Source: Nematocida ironsii
Taxonomy: Eukaryota > Microsporidia
Assembly (NCBI GenBank): GCA_001642415.1
Contig: LTDK01000173.1
Location: 1-64,000, forward strand
Length of the DNA stretch: 64,000 bases
Direction: 5' to 3'
Part shown: piece after piece, positions 25,040-34,320 of the stretch
Position numbering within the stretch: the stretch's first letter is position 1
Layout of the letters: each line of letters opens with the position of its first letter
The notes under the pieces: model-generated
What the model saw: the letters and a program-made list of their open reading frames with translations, nothing else
The model's database searches: none
Told to the model about the DNA's origin: nothing
Translations under genes and position numbers: made by a program

Positions 25040-26452
25040 ATGTACAAATATTCTGTTAAGAATACCAGACAAGTAAAAAATAATTCTATACCAGAAGATA
25101 TTAATACAAAATTAAAAATAATAAAAAATAAAAAAAGTGTAAATGGAATATTAAAAGAAAGTATGCATTTACACAGAAATCCAGAAAATAACCATAAAAC
25201 CAGAAAATACCACAGGGACAGGGTTATAAATAGGTTAGAAGATGATCACAGAAGTAATAAAAAGGAGATTAAAGATTTAATTAATCAAATACGCAGTGAA
25301 GTAGACTTTACACAGAATCCGTATGATGTAATAGAAACAATTGAAGATCTCATATGGTTAGAGGAGAGTATAAGGGACTCATCCTGTGCTAATAAAGTCA
25401 GGTATATGGCAATGGGTATAAATACAGTAACAAATCCAGACTTATCCGTACTTAAAAGGAAAATAAAAGAGTACCAAGAGGTTCTAGAAGTGAATGAGAG
25501 TAAGAATAGAGTAGAGAAATGGTCGGATGTAAAGGAGCACTTATTAGATATAATATGTGAGTATGGTAATGAGAAGGTATTTAAAGTACCATTACTTAAG
25601 AATTGTTATAATAACTGGCAAGTATGGGTGGAGAGAGTCCTTGCCAATATTTGGTGTGACAATTACAGTGTAAAGGAGTTAAAAGAGGAAATATCTCGTG
25701 GCAAAGGTTATCCTGCAGAATGGTCAGGGATAGACTTTACACAGACACCAAGGCAGATTAAAGATAAATTAATTAAGTACAGTGAGTGTACAGAAGAGAG
25801 AGATAAGAAATCTACAAAAATAACGGTAGATTCAATTATAAATTCAAGTACAAGGAATAATCATAAAAAACCTGAAAAACGGACTCGTAAGGTAAATCCA
25901 GTTATACAAAATATTTCTAATTATAATCATGAACAAGGAGAAGAAAGTTCATTAAATATTCAGTGCACAGAGCATATACTTAAAAGGGACTTATACACAG
26001 TAGAAATACACCAAAATAACAGGATAGAAGAAGAAATGGACAAGCCAAGCAAAGCAGACAAAGCAGACAAAGCAGATAGGCCTAATAAGTTGGACAGGCC
26101 GGATAGACCAAGCAAAGCAGATAGGCTGGATAATAAGACGGACAGACCAAGCAAAGCAGACAAAGCAGATAGGCTGGATAATAAGGCAGATAGGCCGGAC
26201 AGGTCATCAGATGATAAGGACAGACCAGATAGACCTAATAAGACAGATAGACTGGATAATAAGACGGACAGATCAGATAGACCTAATAAGACAGATAGGC
26301 CTAATAAGTTGGACAAACCAGACAGACCAGACAGACCAGATAAGGCGGATAAGCCAAGCAAACCGGACAGACTGGATAAGGCACCTTCTTTTTATTTTGA
26401 GAGTGGTGGTAAAAGAGCCCTCCTTCAAGTGAGAGAGATAAGTCCATTATAA
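25040..26452 (+). CDS. Lys/Asp/Arg repeat protein of unknown function
   Basis: A 470-residue frame. The first two-thirds are polar and mainly helical, and contain a duplicated motif, DFTQNP (89-94) and DFTQTP (232-237), each followed by a helix ending in Leu/Ile and Tyr/Trp. This suggests two copies of a small domain. From about residue 333 the protein is a tandem repeat of short units such as KADRPNK, LDRPDRP and LDNKTDRP, encoded by a repetitive stretch at 26037-26385, then a short unique tail. The repeat is highly charged and certainly disordered. No family was recognised. The repeat number is likely to vary between strains. Confidence 0.7.
   Translation: MYKYSVKNTRQVKNNSIPEDINTKLKIIKNKKSVNGILKESMHLHRNPENNHKTRKYHRDRVINRLEDDHRSNKKEIKDLINQIRSEVDFTQNPYDVIETIEDLIWLEESIRDSSCANKVRYMAMGINTVTNPDLSVLKRKIKEYQEVLEVNESKNRVEKWSDVKEHLLDIICEYGNEKVFKVPLLKNCYNNWQVWVERVLANIWCDNYSVKELKEEISRGKGYPAEWSGIDFTQTPRQIKDKLIKYSECTEERDKKSTKITVDSIINSSTRNNHKKPEKRTRKVNPVIQNISNYNHEQGEESSLNIQCTEHILKRDLYTVEIHQNNRIEEEMDKPSKADKADKADRPNKLDRPDRPSKADRLDNKTDRPSKADKADRLDNKADRPDRSSDDKDRPDRPNKTDRLDNKTDRSDRPNKTDRPNKLDKPDRPDRPDKADKPSKPDRLDKAPSFYFESGGKRALLQVREISPL
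26037..26385 (+). repeat. In-frame minisatellite encoding Asp/Lys/Arg/Pro units
   Basis: The DNA is made of variants of GACAAAGCAGAC, GATAGGCCTAATAAG and GGATAATAAGACG, all in multiples of three, so copy changes would keep the frame. It encodes the charged tail of the surrounding gene. Confidence 0.75.
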
Positions 26453-26465
26453 TTTAAATTATAAT

Positions 26466-26485
26466 AACCCGAATTAACCCAAATT
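26466..26485. promoter_or_regulatory. Tandem AACCCGAA/AACCCAAA element in a convergent gap
   Basis: AACCCGAATT followed by AACCCAAATT, 14 bp after the upstream gene's stop and about 110 bp from the stop of the convergent AsnRS gene. Both flanking gene ends are 3' ends. Confidence 0.55.
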
Positions 26486-26596
26486 TGTATAATAATCATA
26501 AAATTATATAAATAATAAAAATATACATTAATGAATTCTTTATTATTATTTCCTATTACAGAATAAAAATAACCGATTTTTAATTAAAATAAAAAT

Positions 26597-27970
26597 TCAA
26601 GGCCTGCACCGACCATTAAACCTAGGATATAAACAAGCATACCGTACTTTAGAAACAATCTCAGGCATAAACCCCATAAGAATCCTCTCAAACCCTAAAC
26701 CATACCCACCATGTGGACACGGGCCATATAAAGATTGATCAGTATAAAATTTATACGGTTCAGGAGATATCCCCTCCCTGTTAAACCCAGCTATTAATTC
26801 ATCATAATCATACAACCTCATTGATCCACCAACTACCTCACCTACACCAGGATATAATAAATCACAACTGTTAGTAAGACCACCTTCAACCTTCTCCATA
26901 TAAAAACTCTTCATTTCCATAGGGAATTTAGTCAGAAATACGGGATATCCCTGTCCTACTACATCACATAAATACCTCTCAGGTGCATCAGGTATATCAT
27001 CCGTATACGTATACTCTTGATTATCCTCTTTCTTAATATTATGCTTACGTAATATATCTATAGCCTCACTGTGCTGGATCCTTTTAAAGGGTTTTATAGG
27101 GACAGGTACTTTATTAGCCTTAACCCCATAATGCTCCAGGATCGGAATACATTTTGTATTAAACCCTTCTGTTAAGAATATGATTAAATCTTCAATTTCT
27201 GATAATAAATCATTAAACTCAATCCATGCTAATTCTGCTTCTACATGTGTATACTCACTTAAATGTCTTCTTGTATTGCTCTTCTCAGCCCTGTATGATG
27301 ATGCAATACAATATGCCTTATTAAATATGGGTACGACTGTCTCTAAATATAATTGTGATGATTGTGTTAAGAATGCATCCTCACCAAAATAATCTAATTT
27401 AAATAAAGTACTCCCTCCTTCAACTTGTGTTTGTACGAGTGTAGGTGGAGTTATCTCAGTGTACTCATTTTTATCATAAAATGAACGGGTTATTTTCAAT
27501 AATTCAGCACGTACTTTTAATACGGCAGTTTTTTCTGAGTCACGTATTAAAATATGCTGGTGGTCTAATAAAAATGATTCACTTGTTTGATCTTTGTCTA
27601 TTTCTAAGTGTGGGGATACTTTGCCATTAAATACCTCACAGGAGGTGACGTGTACTTCACATGGGAAATGGTCTTTTGTATAATTAGGTTTTACTTGTCC
27701 TGTTATTATAACTGTTGTATGTTTAGTTAGGTGGATTTTTTTATCTTTATTTGTGTAGATACACTTGGCTGTATACCCTGCTGAATATACTGTAAAAAAG
27801 GCTTTTTTGCCTACTTGATGGAAATTACGTACCCATCCATGAAATTTAACTGTTTTTCCTATTAAATCACTGGTTATATCTTTTATTTCATAGTCTATTT
27901 TTTGATTTATCTCCATTTCTTGGACTTTCTTGATTGAAGGTTCACTTACCTTCTCTTCACTACTTGTCAT
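26597..27970 (-). CDS. DED81: Asparaginyl-tRNA synthetase, cytoplasmic
   Basis: The 457-residue class IIb synthetase has an N-terminal OB-fold anticodon domain (about 35-125, with VKFHGWVRNFHQVGKKAFF). Its catalytic core carries motif 2 (YRAEKSNTRRHLSEYTHVEAE region) and motif 3 (GLGFERIL). The GGSMRLYDYDEL stretch, MKSFYM and the ending ACLYPRFNGRCRP are characteristic of AsnRS rather than AspRS or LysRS. It charges tRNA-Asn in the cytosol. The long N-terminal extension of animal AsnRS is reduced to about 30 residues. It is convergent with the repeat-protein gene on its 3' side and has the tandem-repeat field upstream. Confidence 0.93.
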   Translation of the reverse strand: MTSSEEKVSEPSIKKVQEMEINQKIDYEIKDITSDLIGKTVKFHGWVRNFHQVGKKAFFTVYSAGYTAKCIYTNKDKKIHLTKHTTVIITGQVKPNYTKDHFPCEVHVTSCEVFNGKVSPHLEIDKDQTSESFLLDHQHILIRDSEKTAVLKVRAELLKITRSFYDKNEYTEITPPTLVQTQVEGGSTLFKLDYFGEDAFLTQSSQLYLETVVPIFNKAYCIASSYRAEKSNTRRHLSEYTHVEAELAWIEFNDLLSEIEDLIIFLTEGFNTKCIPILEHYGVKANKVPVPIKPFKRIQHSEAIDILRKHNIKKEDNQEYTYTDDIPDAPERYLCDVVGQGYPVFLTKFPMEMKSFYMEKVEGGLTNSCDLLYPGVGEVVGGSMRLYDYDELIAGFNREGISPEPYKFYTDQSLYGPCPHGGYGLGFERILMGFMPEIVSKVRYACLYPRFNGRCRP

Positions 27971-28014
27971 TTAAAAAATTTAATTATTTCTAATATATTT
28001 ATACTTAGAAATTA

Positions 28015-28610
28015 TATTAATATATTAAATAATGAATAATTGTTATGCTATGTGTTATATGTAATGAATAATTGTTATGCTATGTGTAATAAATAATGAA
28101 TAATTATTACGTTATATGTCATAAATCATGTACTTGTTATTTACTTATTATGCTATGTGTCATAAGTAATGTATGTGATAAATGTTCTTATATTTTAANN
28201 NNNNNNNNNNNNNNNNNNNNNNNNNNNNNNNNNNNNNNNNNNNNNNNNGTAATGTATGTGATAAATGTTCTTATATTTTAATAAATCATTTTACCGTTGT
28301 AATTACTTATTACGTTATGTGTTATATGTAATGAATACTTATTACGTTATATGTCATAAATCATGTACTTGTTATTTACTTATTATGCTATGTGTCATAA
28401 GTAATGTATGTGATAAATGTTCTTATATTTTAATAAATCATTTTACCGTTGTAATTACTTATTACGTTATGTGTTATATGTAATGAATACTTATTGTACT
28501 ATGTGTAATAAATCATGTACTTGTTATTTACTTATTGTACTATGTGTAATAAATCATGTACTTGTTATTTACTTATTGTACTATGTGTAATAAATACTTA
28601 TTTTTATACA
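28015..28610. repeat. Complex tandem repeat with assembly gap
   Basis: The stretch is made of variants of TTATTACGTTATGTGTTATATGTAATGAAT and TAATAAATCATGTACTTG. A 152-bp unit can be measured: GTAATGTATGTGATAAATGTTC occurs at 28249 and again at 28401. Within the right part a 41-bp unit repeats (AATCATGTAC at 28511 and 28552). The 50 N at 28199-28248 fall inside the repeat and follow a copy of the same unit, so this is probably a collapsed array of unknown true length. Frames read across it are repeat artefacts. Confidence 0.85.
28199..28248. other. Assembly gap (50 N)
   Basis: Exactly fifty unresolved bases inside the tandem repeat. The round number suggests a placeholder for a gap of unknown size. 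Confidence 0.95.
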
Positions 28611-28654
28611 GTGTATAATAAATTTTAAATATTTAAATATTTAAATTTCTGAGA

Positions 28655-28885
28655 ATGTCAATTGCTATTAAAATACCAAAGACTCTTAAAAAAGGAAATA
28701 TAACCATTATAAAGTATAAAGATGGAAGGATCCTTCTTAAATCAGATACTGCATCCTATAAAGTAATGGAATTCCCATTGGAATTTCCTAAATATGTAAT
28801 AAATAAAGATGGTAAAACACTCTCAAAAATCCGTAACAGAGGAATAATAAAACGGTCTATAAATGAGAAATCCTTTGGTCATTAA
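28655..28885 (+). CDS. Small hypothetical protein (76 aa)
   Basis: An ATG-initiated 76-residue frame, basic and with alternating beta-like segments (ITIIKYKDGRILLKS, YKVMEFPLEFPKYVIN). It fills most of the space between the repeat field and RPL11, and its composition is less extreme than the adjacent non-coding DNA. No family was recognised; a compact beta-rich fold is likely. It is upstream of and co-directional with RPL11. Confidence 0.55.
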   Translation: MSIAIKIPKTLKKGNITIIKYKDGRILLKSDTASYKVMEFPLEFPKYVINKDGKTLSKIRNRGIIKRSINEKSFGH

Positions 28886-28980
28886 AAGTACTCTACAATA
28901 TGTTTAATTCTCTTGAATTTTGAAGATTTCTTATACCATAAAACTATTTAATTTTATTTTTTCATAACGCCCCAGTCGGA

Positions 28981-29517
28981 ATGGAGAGAAAAGAGAATCC
29001 CATGAAACAAATAAAGCTAGAGAAGATTTGCTTGAACATTTGTACCGGAAAGAATGATGATTCATTAAACAAGGCAGCAAAAGTGCTTGAACAATTATCT
29101 GGACAGTCACCCGTCTTTAGTAAAGCAAAGATTACTCTTCGTGCATTCGGAATTAGAAGAAATGAAAAGATTGCCACAAATGTGGTTATCAGAGGAGAGA
29201 AAGCAATGGAAGTACTTACAGCAGGATTACGTGTAAAGGAGTATGAACTACCATACACATGCTTTTCCAACACAGGGACATTTGGATTTGGTATACAGGA
29301 GCACATTGACCTTGGTATAAAATATGATACTAACATAGGTATCTTTGGAATGGACTTTAGTGTAGTACTGGCTAAGCCTGGAAAGAGAGTCAGTCAAAGA
29401 AGAAAGTGCAAGGCAAAGGTAGGAAAGAATCAGAGAGTATCCAAGGATGAGGCCATTAACTGGTTTAGAACTGTCTTTGATGGGACTGTTTTAGTAGAGA
29501 AGACTGCTGATAACTAA
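28981..29517 (+). CDS. RPL11: 60S ribosomal protein L11 (uL5)
   Basis: The 178-residue protein, the same length as human RPL11, matches throughout: [67 protein letters not shown] and [16 protein letters not shown]. uL5 contacts 5S rRNA and the central protuberance of the large subunit. No intron is present. It is convergent with NIF3, with 19 bp between the stop codons. Confidence 0.97.
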   Translation: MERKENPMKQIKLEKICLNICTGKNDDSLNKAAKVLEQLSGQSPVFSKAKITLRAFGIRRNEKIATNVVIRGEKAMEVLTAGLRVKEYELPYTCFSNTGTFGFGIQEHIDLGIKYDTNIGIFGMDFSVVLAKPGKRVSQRRKCKAKVGKNQRVSKDEAINWFRTVFDGTVLVEKTADN

Positions 29518-29536
29518 AAAATAAATCGTTACATCT

Positions 29537-30334
29537 TTATTCTTGTGTGTAGAATTCAATTGGATCTTTATCCTTCTGTGAGATGTAAATGTCTGCAGAT
29601 GGTAGAAGTGCTTTTATGTGGGTGTATAAAATTGGAAGAAATCCTCTTTCACTCCGGGAATGTTCTAAAACAATCACAGATACGTTCATTCTCTGAAAGT
29701 AGAGTAAGTCATGGTGTGAAGATTCTCCTGTGATTATTAATGATGGTAGATTAGAAGTATCCTTTATACACTGATCAGATGTAATGTACTTTTTTAGTAT
29801 ACGGCTGGATGCACCTGCTCCTATTGAAATATTCATAGGAATAGTTGATAATGTATGAGTATCTCCCAGGACATACCTTACAGTGCGTATGCTTAATGAT
29901 GTGGTGAGTGATTTAAGTATATCATTAATTGACACTTTATTCTTATACGTTTGTACATACCCGAATGTATTTATGTGCTCTGTTTCTGGGATGAGTGTAC
30001 TTAACCAGTGATTTATCCCATTTAATCCTCCATCCAGTGCTGTATGCGGTGAGTATATGGATATTCTTTTGTTTATACATCTGTACAGTATGGGACTCTC
30101 TTGATTTATTTGCTTAAGTGGAGTGAATATTGGTGGATGGTACGCTAAAATTGTTTGTACTCCTTTTTCAATTGCTTCTTCTAGAACACTTTTTGTTAAA
30201 TCTATGCAGAGTAAAGCATTTTCTTCTGTATTATCAAATTCTAGAAGAATTCCTGTGTTATCCCAGGAACTGTCTGCTCTTTCCTTGGGGAATTCTGATT
30301 CTATTGCTTGTGCAAGCTTTTGTATAAATGCCAT
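29537..30334 (-). CDS. NIF3: NIF3-family protein (DUF34)
   Basis: The first ATG gives 265 residues starting MAFIQKLAQAIE; upstream in-frame extension would need TTG. The N-terminal WDNTGILLE, the AYHPPIFTPLKQI metal-site block (His in YHPP) and SPHTALDG fit the NIF3/YbgI/DUF34 family, which has a dinuclear metal site and no firmly established reaction. The C-terminal half holds IITGESSHHDLLYFQ and VIVLEHSRSERGFLP, equivalent to the family's 'TGE..HH' and 'GHY.SE' metal-binding motifs. It is divergent from a small ORF, with 31 bp between start codons. Confidence 0.88.
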   Translation of the reverse strand: MAFIQKLAQAIESEFPKERADSSWDNTGILLEFDNTEENALLCIDLTKSVLEEAIEKGVQTILAYHPPIFTPLKQINQESPILYRCINKRISIYSPHTALDGGLNGINHWLSTLIPETEHINTFGYVQTYKNKVSINDILKSLTTSLSIRTVRYVLGDTHTLSTIPMNISIGAGASSRILKKYITSDQCIKDTSNLPSLIITGESSHHDLLYFQRMNVSVIVLEHSRSERGFLPILYTHIKALLPSADIYISQKDKDPIEFYTQE

Positions 30335-30365
30335 GTGCACCTGCAAACAGAAAAATTATTTATTC
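30335..30365. promoter_or_regulatory. 31-bp gap between divergent NIF3 and a small ORF
   Basis: This is the second of three divergent start pairs separated by about 30 bp. It contains AGAAAAATTATTTATT, resembling GAAAAATTTAAT at the TAN1/SPB1 junction. Confidence 0.45.
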
Positions 30366-30611
30366 ATGCAAGAAGAGCAGGAGATGGGAAATACGAAATT
30401 GGGAGTGTCTGAGGGAGTGGACAGAATTCTTTCTTCTGGGAGTATATGCGCGTATAAAAAAGGAGTTGTTTTGGGATATTTTGACTCTTTAAGTATTAAT
30501 ATGAATAACCTCACTGGGAAAACAGTTAAACTTTCTCTTTCAGAGATGGAGAGAGTGGATAGAAGTATTTTTCAAGAGATTTTCAAGAAGAGGAATCTTC
30601 TTGAGTGGTAA
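30366..30611 (+). CDS. Small hypothetical protein (81 aa)
   Basis: An ATG-initiated frame beginning MQEEQEMGN; the second methionine at 30384 is an alternative start. The sequence GVSEGVDRILSSGSICAYKKGVVLGYFDSL then a charged helix (LSLSEMERVDRSIFQEIFKKRN) reads like a real folded protein. Its position between NIF3 and SNU13 in a compact cluster supports a gene. No family was recognised. The longer open frame that includes it extends antisense into NIF3 and should be ignored. Confidence 0.55.
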   Translation: MQEEQEMGNTKLGVSEGVDRILSSGSICAYKKGVVLGYFDSLSINMNNLTGKTVKLSLSEMERVDRSIFQEIFKKRNLLEW

Positions 30612-30677
30612 AAGACAGAAGTTCATTTTTGGAATTTTGGGTTATAACGAAATAACCGCAAATTTTTTTATCCCATA

Positions 30678-31157
30678 ATGAGCAGAACAATTGACGAGAA
30701 ACAGCGCCAGAAGAAGGAGAAATCCAGAAAAGAGGAAAAATCCAGGAAGGAAGAAAGACCAACAGAGACAAAGGATAAGAAATCAGAAAAAACACATCCT
30801 AAAGCAAAACCATTATGCCCACCTAATGTAACCAAGAAGGTATACGACCTGGTAAGTCTAGCAAAGAAGAATCACACACTGAAAGTGGGAGTTAATGAAA
30901 CTATTAAGAAACTCAACAAAGGAGATGCAGAATTAGTATTTTTAGGAGGAAATGCACTTCCCTTTGCTATTGTAGAGCCACTGATTGTTCTGTGTGAGAA
31001 CAAGAACAGAACTTTCTTCTTTGTACCCAGCGTATCTGCACTTGGAAAGGCATGCGGTCTCTCCAGGCCAGTAGCTGCATGCACTGTAGTTTACTCAGAA
31101 GATTCTACCATTAGAAAATTAGTCAGTGAGATAAGAGAGCAAATGATAAATCTTTAA
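30678..31157 (+). CDS. SNU13: 15.5K/Snu13-type L7Ae-family RNA-binding protein
   Basis: The 159-residue protein has an L7Ae domain from about residue 50. VYDLVSLAKKNHTLKVGVNETIKKLNKGDAELVFLGGNA corresponds to the Snu13 kink-turn-binding face, and VPSVSALGKACGLSRPVAACTV aligns with Snu13 '[22 protein letters not shown]', which separates it from Nhp2 and L7a. Snu13 binds kink-turns in U4 snRNA and box C/D snoRNAs. An unusual N-terminal extension of about 45 residues is almost entirely Lys/Glu/Arg/Ser. NHP2 is the main alternative. Confidence 0.82.
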   Translation: MSRTIDEKQRQKKEKSRKEEKSRKEERPTETKDKKSEKTHPKAKPLCPPNVTKKVYDLVSLAKKNHTLKVGVNETIKKLNKGDAELVFLGGNALPFAIVEPLIVLCENKNRTFFFVPSVSALGKACGLSRPVAACTVVYSEDSTIRKLVSEIREQMINL

Positions 31158-31458
31158 TAAAACAGCCACTGTCCTTGATCTGTTATGATTTTTGATGCAC
31201 TCTGTGACACTCTTACAGGATTTTAATACTTTCCAGTTATAATTATAGTATATTCTGATTATGTTATAGATATTTTATAGTTAAGCCTTTTATTTCTTAG
31301 TTACTCTATGAATTATTCAAGATATACTGTATTTACTACTGATTGCTTATATTGTATGATTATTTAGGGTTATTTCGGGGTGTTAATTATTGCTTTTCTA
31401 TTTATAGTATAATGAGATTTTTGGGTTATTTATAAAACTCTTCTACAAAATAAAATTA
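31158..31458. other. AT-rich intergenic region with motif pair
   Basis: It contains the tandem TTTAGGGTTA/TTTCGGGGTG element at 31363-31382 and a GGGTTATTT half-site near 31424. No ORF was credible. It is upstream of the large AT-rich family gene. Confidence 0.45.
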
Positions 31459-34320
31459 ATGAAAATTCTTATGAATAAGACAGAATTACACCAAAATTAT
31501 CTAATTTCTCATAAAAAACAAGAATTATGTAGGGGAATTAGAGATATTTACCGGATATTACTTATATTCTTATTCTATGATGTATTTTATGCTAATTGTA
31601 CTAAGAATCTAGAAGAAATTTATAATACGAATCTTGAAAATTCCAGTAATAAAAATGCATTTGTAAACCCATGCGGATCATTGGGTATGTTAGCTGGGTT
31701 TATAGATGAATTCTGTGGGTTTATGTATAATAAACGACTGTTTTCACCCGAATTAGATATGAATTATATTAGTTGGGAAGATAGTAAAAAAGGAATATTT
31801 TTTAATAGTAGTGCTATAGCAAAAGAAAGAGTGCGCAGGAAATTCTCAAATGGTATGGAAATATCTTATTATTCATATTTATACCATACAGTACTTATAA
31901 ATATGTTTTATATTGTTAATGACACAGTAAGTATTAGACTAAACAATTCAAATTCAGATACTGAATTATTCCGATTTCTTAATACTCCGAGTGTAAAACT
32001 GTATTCACATAAGATTATTGCTGTATTATTATTACTATCAGAAGGTGTACATATAAATATAAAAACAGAAACAATTGAAAATCAGAGATTCTTGATTATT
32101 TCAGATATGTGCGTATCTGATCAAGTAATTAGTATAAATATATCTGAGATAATCAAAGATTCTGATGATTTACAGGATATAAATGAAGTACTACAGTCAG
32201 AATATAAGAATAAAATAGAAATTGTTGTTAATTTCTTCTTATACGTATGTAATAACCCAAATATTAAAGAAATACATGACATTTCAGATACTCCATCAAT
32301 TGATTCATTTAATGAAGGTAAATTCATGGATAGTTCTAGGTGGCTTATTCAGATTTATATTTATAAGTACATGGACACTCAACAGGAAATGATTCAGTTT
32401 ATAAAAACAGTATATAATATACTACAAAAAATAATAAAAACATCCACTAAACAGAAAATTCCAAGTGAAAGAATAAATTCAGCTAAAACCATGCGTAAGA
32501 AATGCTTTATACTCATAAAAAAAAGAATTCCTAAAACAAGCCAAGAAATAATCCATATAAATAAGATCAATTGCCTTATAAATAATACAGAAAAAGTGAA
32601 ATTAATACCATTTTCAGAATTTGAAGATGTCTCTAAAAAGAAAAGAATACTTAATTTCTACAATAATAGAAATAACATAATAGAACTTATAAAACCAAAA
32701 GATTGCAGTGCAGTCGAAAATACTCTTTTAGGGTTAATCTGCTGCTTTCTATTTGATTTTAGAACACAGGAATATAACTTTGACCATATTCCACATCTTA
32801 AAAATGATTTTAAAAGGTTTTTCTGTGTGCCAGACTCTTCCATTATTAATGTACTTAATAATAGAATGTACGGAAATTCTTCATTTTTTTATAGCTTTAA
32901 AAATAAAAAAATCATTCCGGGTAAGAAAATAAGTAAAGAAGCGTATGCCGCATGGTGTGAGATAGTCCAAAAATTAAATAATGAAGATATTTTATATTTT
33001 GATAGTACATCAAATAGTATATATCCAGGGCTAATTAATCTTCTTTATACAATATCAGAAATTACAGGTACGTATGAATCAGAAAAGAATCATATTAAGA
33101 GTCTACGCGATTCTTTAGCCAGAATAAGTAGAGATTATAATATGCAAGAGGATGATAATGTGAGTTCAGAATCGGATTCCGATTATTTACAAGAACTTCA
33201 AGATTTTGTGACTCAAGATATCATAAAGTACATCACAGAATTCTTTACATCTCTTTCTAGAAATTGTATTCCAAATTCAAAACCATTCAATTTTAATTTG
33301 TGTGCTATGGAAATACATTTTATACCATCAAAAACCATCTGGACTGATGGTAAAATAGATGTATTTGGTAAATTATACATAAATTATAATTATAATGGAT
33401 GCACTGATGGTATTTTCATATACTTTAATCCATTTGATAGTAAAGTAACTTTAGATAATAACCATCCTAGATTATTACCAAGTACTTTAAATATACTTAA
33501 ATCCATAACTATTCAAATTAAATCCAGAAATATTCATAATTTAACTAAATATATGGTTAATCATTATATACTACAAAGGATTAGGCGCCTTACACTGCCC
33601 AGACAAGGTTTAATTATTGACTTGCCATGTATCATTAATACCATAAATCATTTTGGTTCTATTAATATTATATTTATGCAAGGTAAGCTCAGTACATATA
33701 AACTTAAATCAGATTTGATTATTTGTCTTAATATACTATTACTTAAAGATACGTCAAATATAAAAATGCCCGTTATTTCAGTTATTAAAAATATTCTTAG
33801 CAATTACTTTATTAACAATAAAGATACATCCGTATCTCTACCAGGACCATTAAACACGAATATGTATAATATATCTGATTATACTTCAAATACTCCACAT
33901 ATTTCTGATATTTCTGATATAATTCGAATGACTAAGTATTTAATTTATCTAGAATCACCAGAATATATTATACGCTGGATAACAGTATACTTAAATAATG
34001 ATAAAGTGTTCTATTCATACTTTAAACAAGAATTCTTGTTTTCTATGTCACACTATGAAATAGTTTTATTATTTGATTGTTTAACAGAAAGTGGTACTAA
34101 TTTGTCTAATATTACTAGAATATTTAATATACTCTCATTAGACACAAACTCAAATGAATATCTCGACTGTTTTTATAATGAAACAATTTATTCTTTTTTG
34201 ATTTTTTATTTTGTTAGTATATCTACATATAGAAAATATAATAGGATTATAGAGGAGATGTGTAATACCTTCTCTATATTTTCAAATTTAAGGATGTCTT
34301 CTGGCGGTTTTGACACATAA
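31459..34320 (+). CDS. Large lineage-specific secreted/membrane protein, paralogue of the gene at 15068
   Basis: A 953-residue frame with a basic N-terminus and one hydrophobic segment (about 30-48, IYRILLIFLFYDVFYANC), reading as a signal peptide or anchor. It shares ordered blocks with the gene at 15068, including LLLLSEGV, WLIQIYIYKYM, LICCFLFDF and the SLSRNCIP region, but is about 300 residues longer at the C-terminus. No known domain was seen. The coding sequence is extremely AT-rich with heavy Asn, Ile, Lys and Tyr use, far from the neighbouring SNU13 gene. A Ser/Asp-rich acidic patch (about 565-580) is present. A host-facing role is possible. Confidence 0.78.
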   Translation: MKILMNKTELHQNYLISHKKQELCRGIRDIYRILLIFLFYDVFYANCTKNLEEIYNTNLENSSNKNAFVNPCGSLGMLAGFIDEFCGFMYNKRLFSPELDMNYISWEDSKKGIFFNSSAIAKERVRRKFSNGMEISYYSYLYHTVLINMFYIVNDTVSIRLNNSNSDTELFRFLNTPSVKLYSHKIIAVLLLLSEGVHINIKTETIENQRFLIISDMCVSDQVISINISEIIKDSDDLQDINEVLQSEYKNKIEIVVNFFLYVCNNPNIKEIHDISDTPSIDSFNEGKFMDSSRWLIQIYIYKYMDTQQEMIQFIKTVYNILQKIIKTSTKQKIPSERINSAKTMRKKCFILIKKRIPKTSQEIIHINKINCLINNTEKVKLIPFSEFEDVSKKKRILNFYNNRNNIIELIKPKDCSAVENTLLGLICCFLFDFRTQEYNFDHIPHLKNDFKRFFCVPDSSIINVLNNRMYGNSSFFYSFKNKKIIPGKKISKEAYAAWCEIVQKLNNEDILYFDSTSNSIYPGLINLLYTISEITGTYESEKNHIKSLRDSLARISRDYNMQEDDNVSSESDSDYLQELQDFVTQDIIKYITEFFTSLSRNCIPNSKPFNFNLCAMEIHFIPSKTIWTDGKIDVFGKLYINYNYNGCTDGIFIYFNPFDSKVTLDNNHPRLLPSTLNILKSITIQIKSRNIHNLTKYMVNHYILQRIRRLTLPRQGLIIDLPCIINTINHFGSINIIFMQGKLSTYKLKSDLIICLNILLLKDTSNIKMPVISVIKNILSNYFINNKDTSVSLPGPLNTNMYNISDYTSNTPHISDISDIIRMTKYLIYLESPEYIIRWITVYLNNDKVFYSYFKQEFLFSMSHYEIVLLFDCLTESGTNLSNITRIFNILSLDTNSNEYLDCFYNETIYSFLIFYFVSISTYRKYNRIIEEMCNTFSIFSNLRMSSGGFDT

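Noticed and set aside
28096..28483. 60-72-codon frames across the N gap
   Set aside because: They are products of the tandem repeat; both encode the same repeated peptide.
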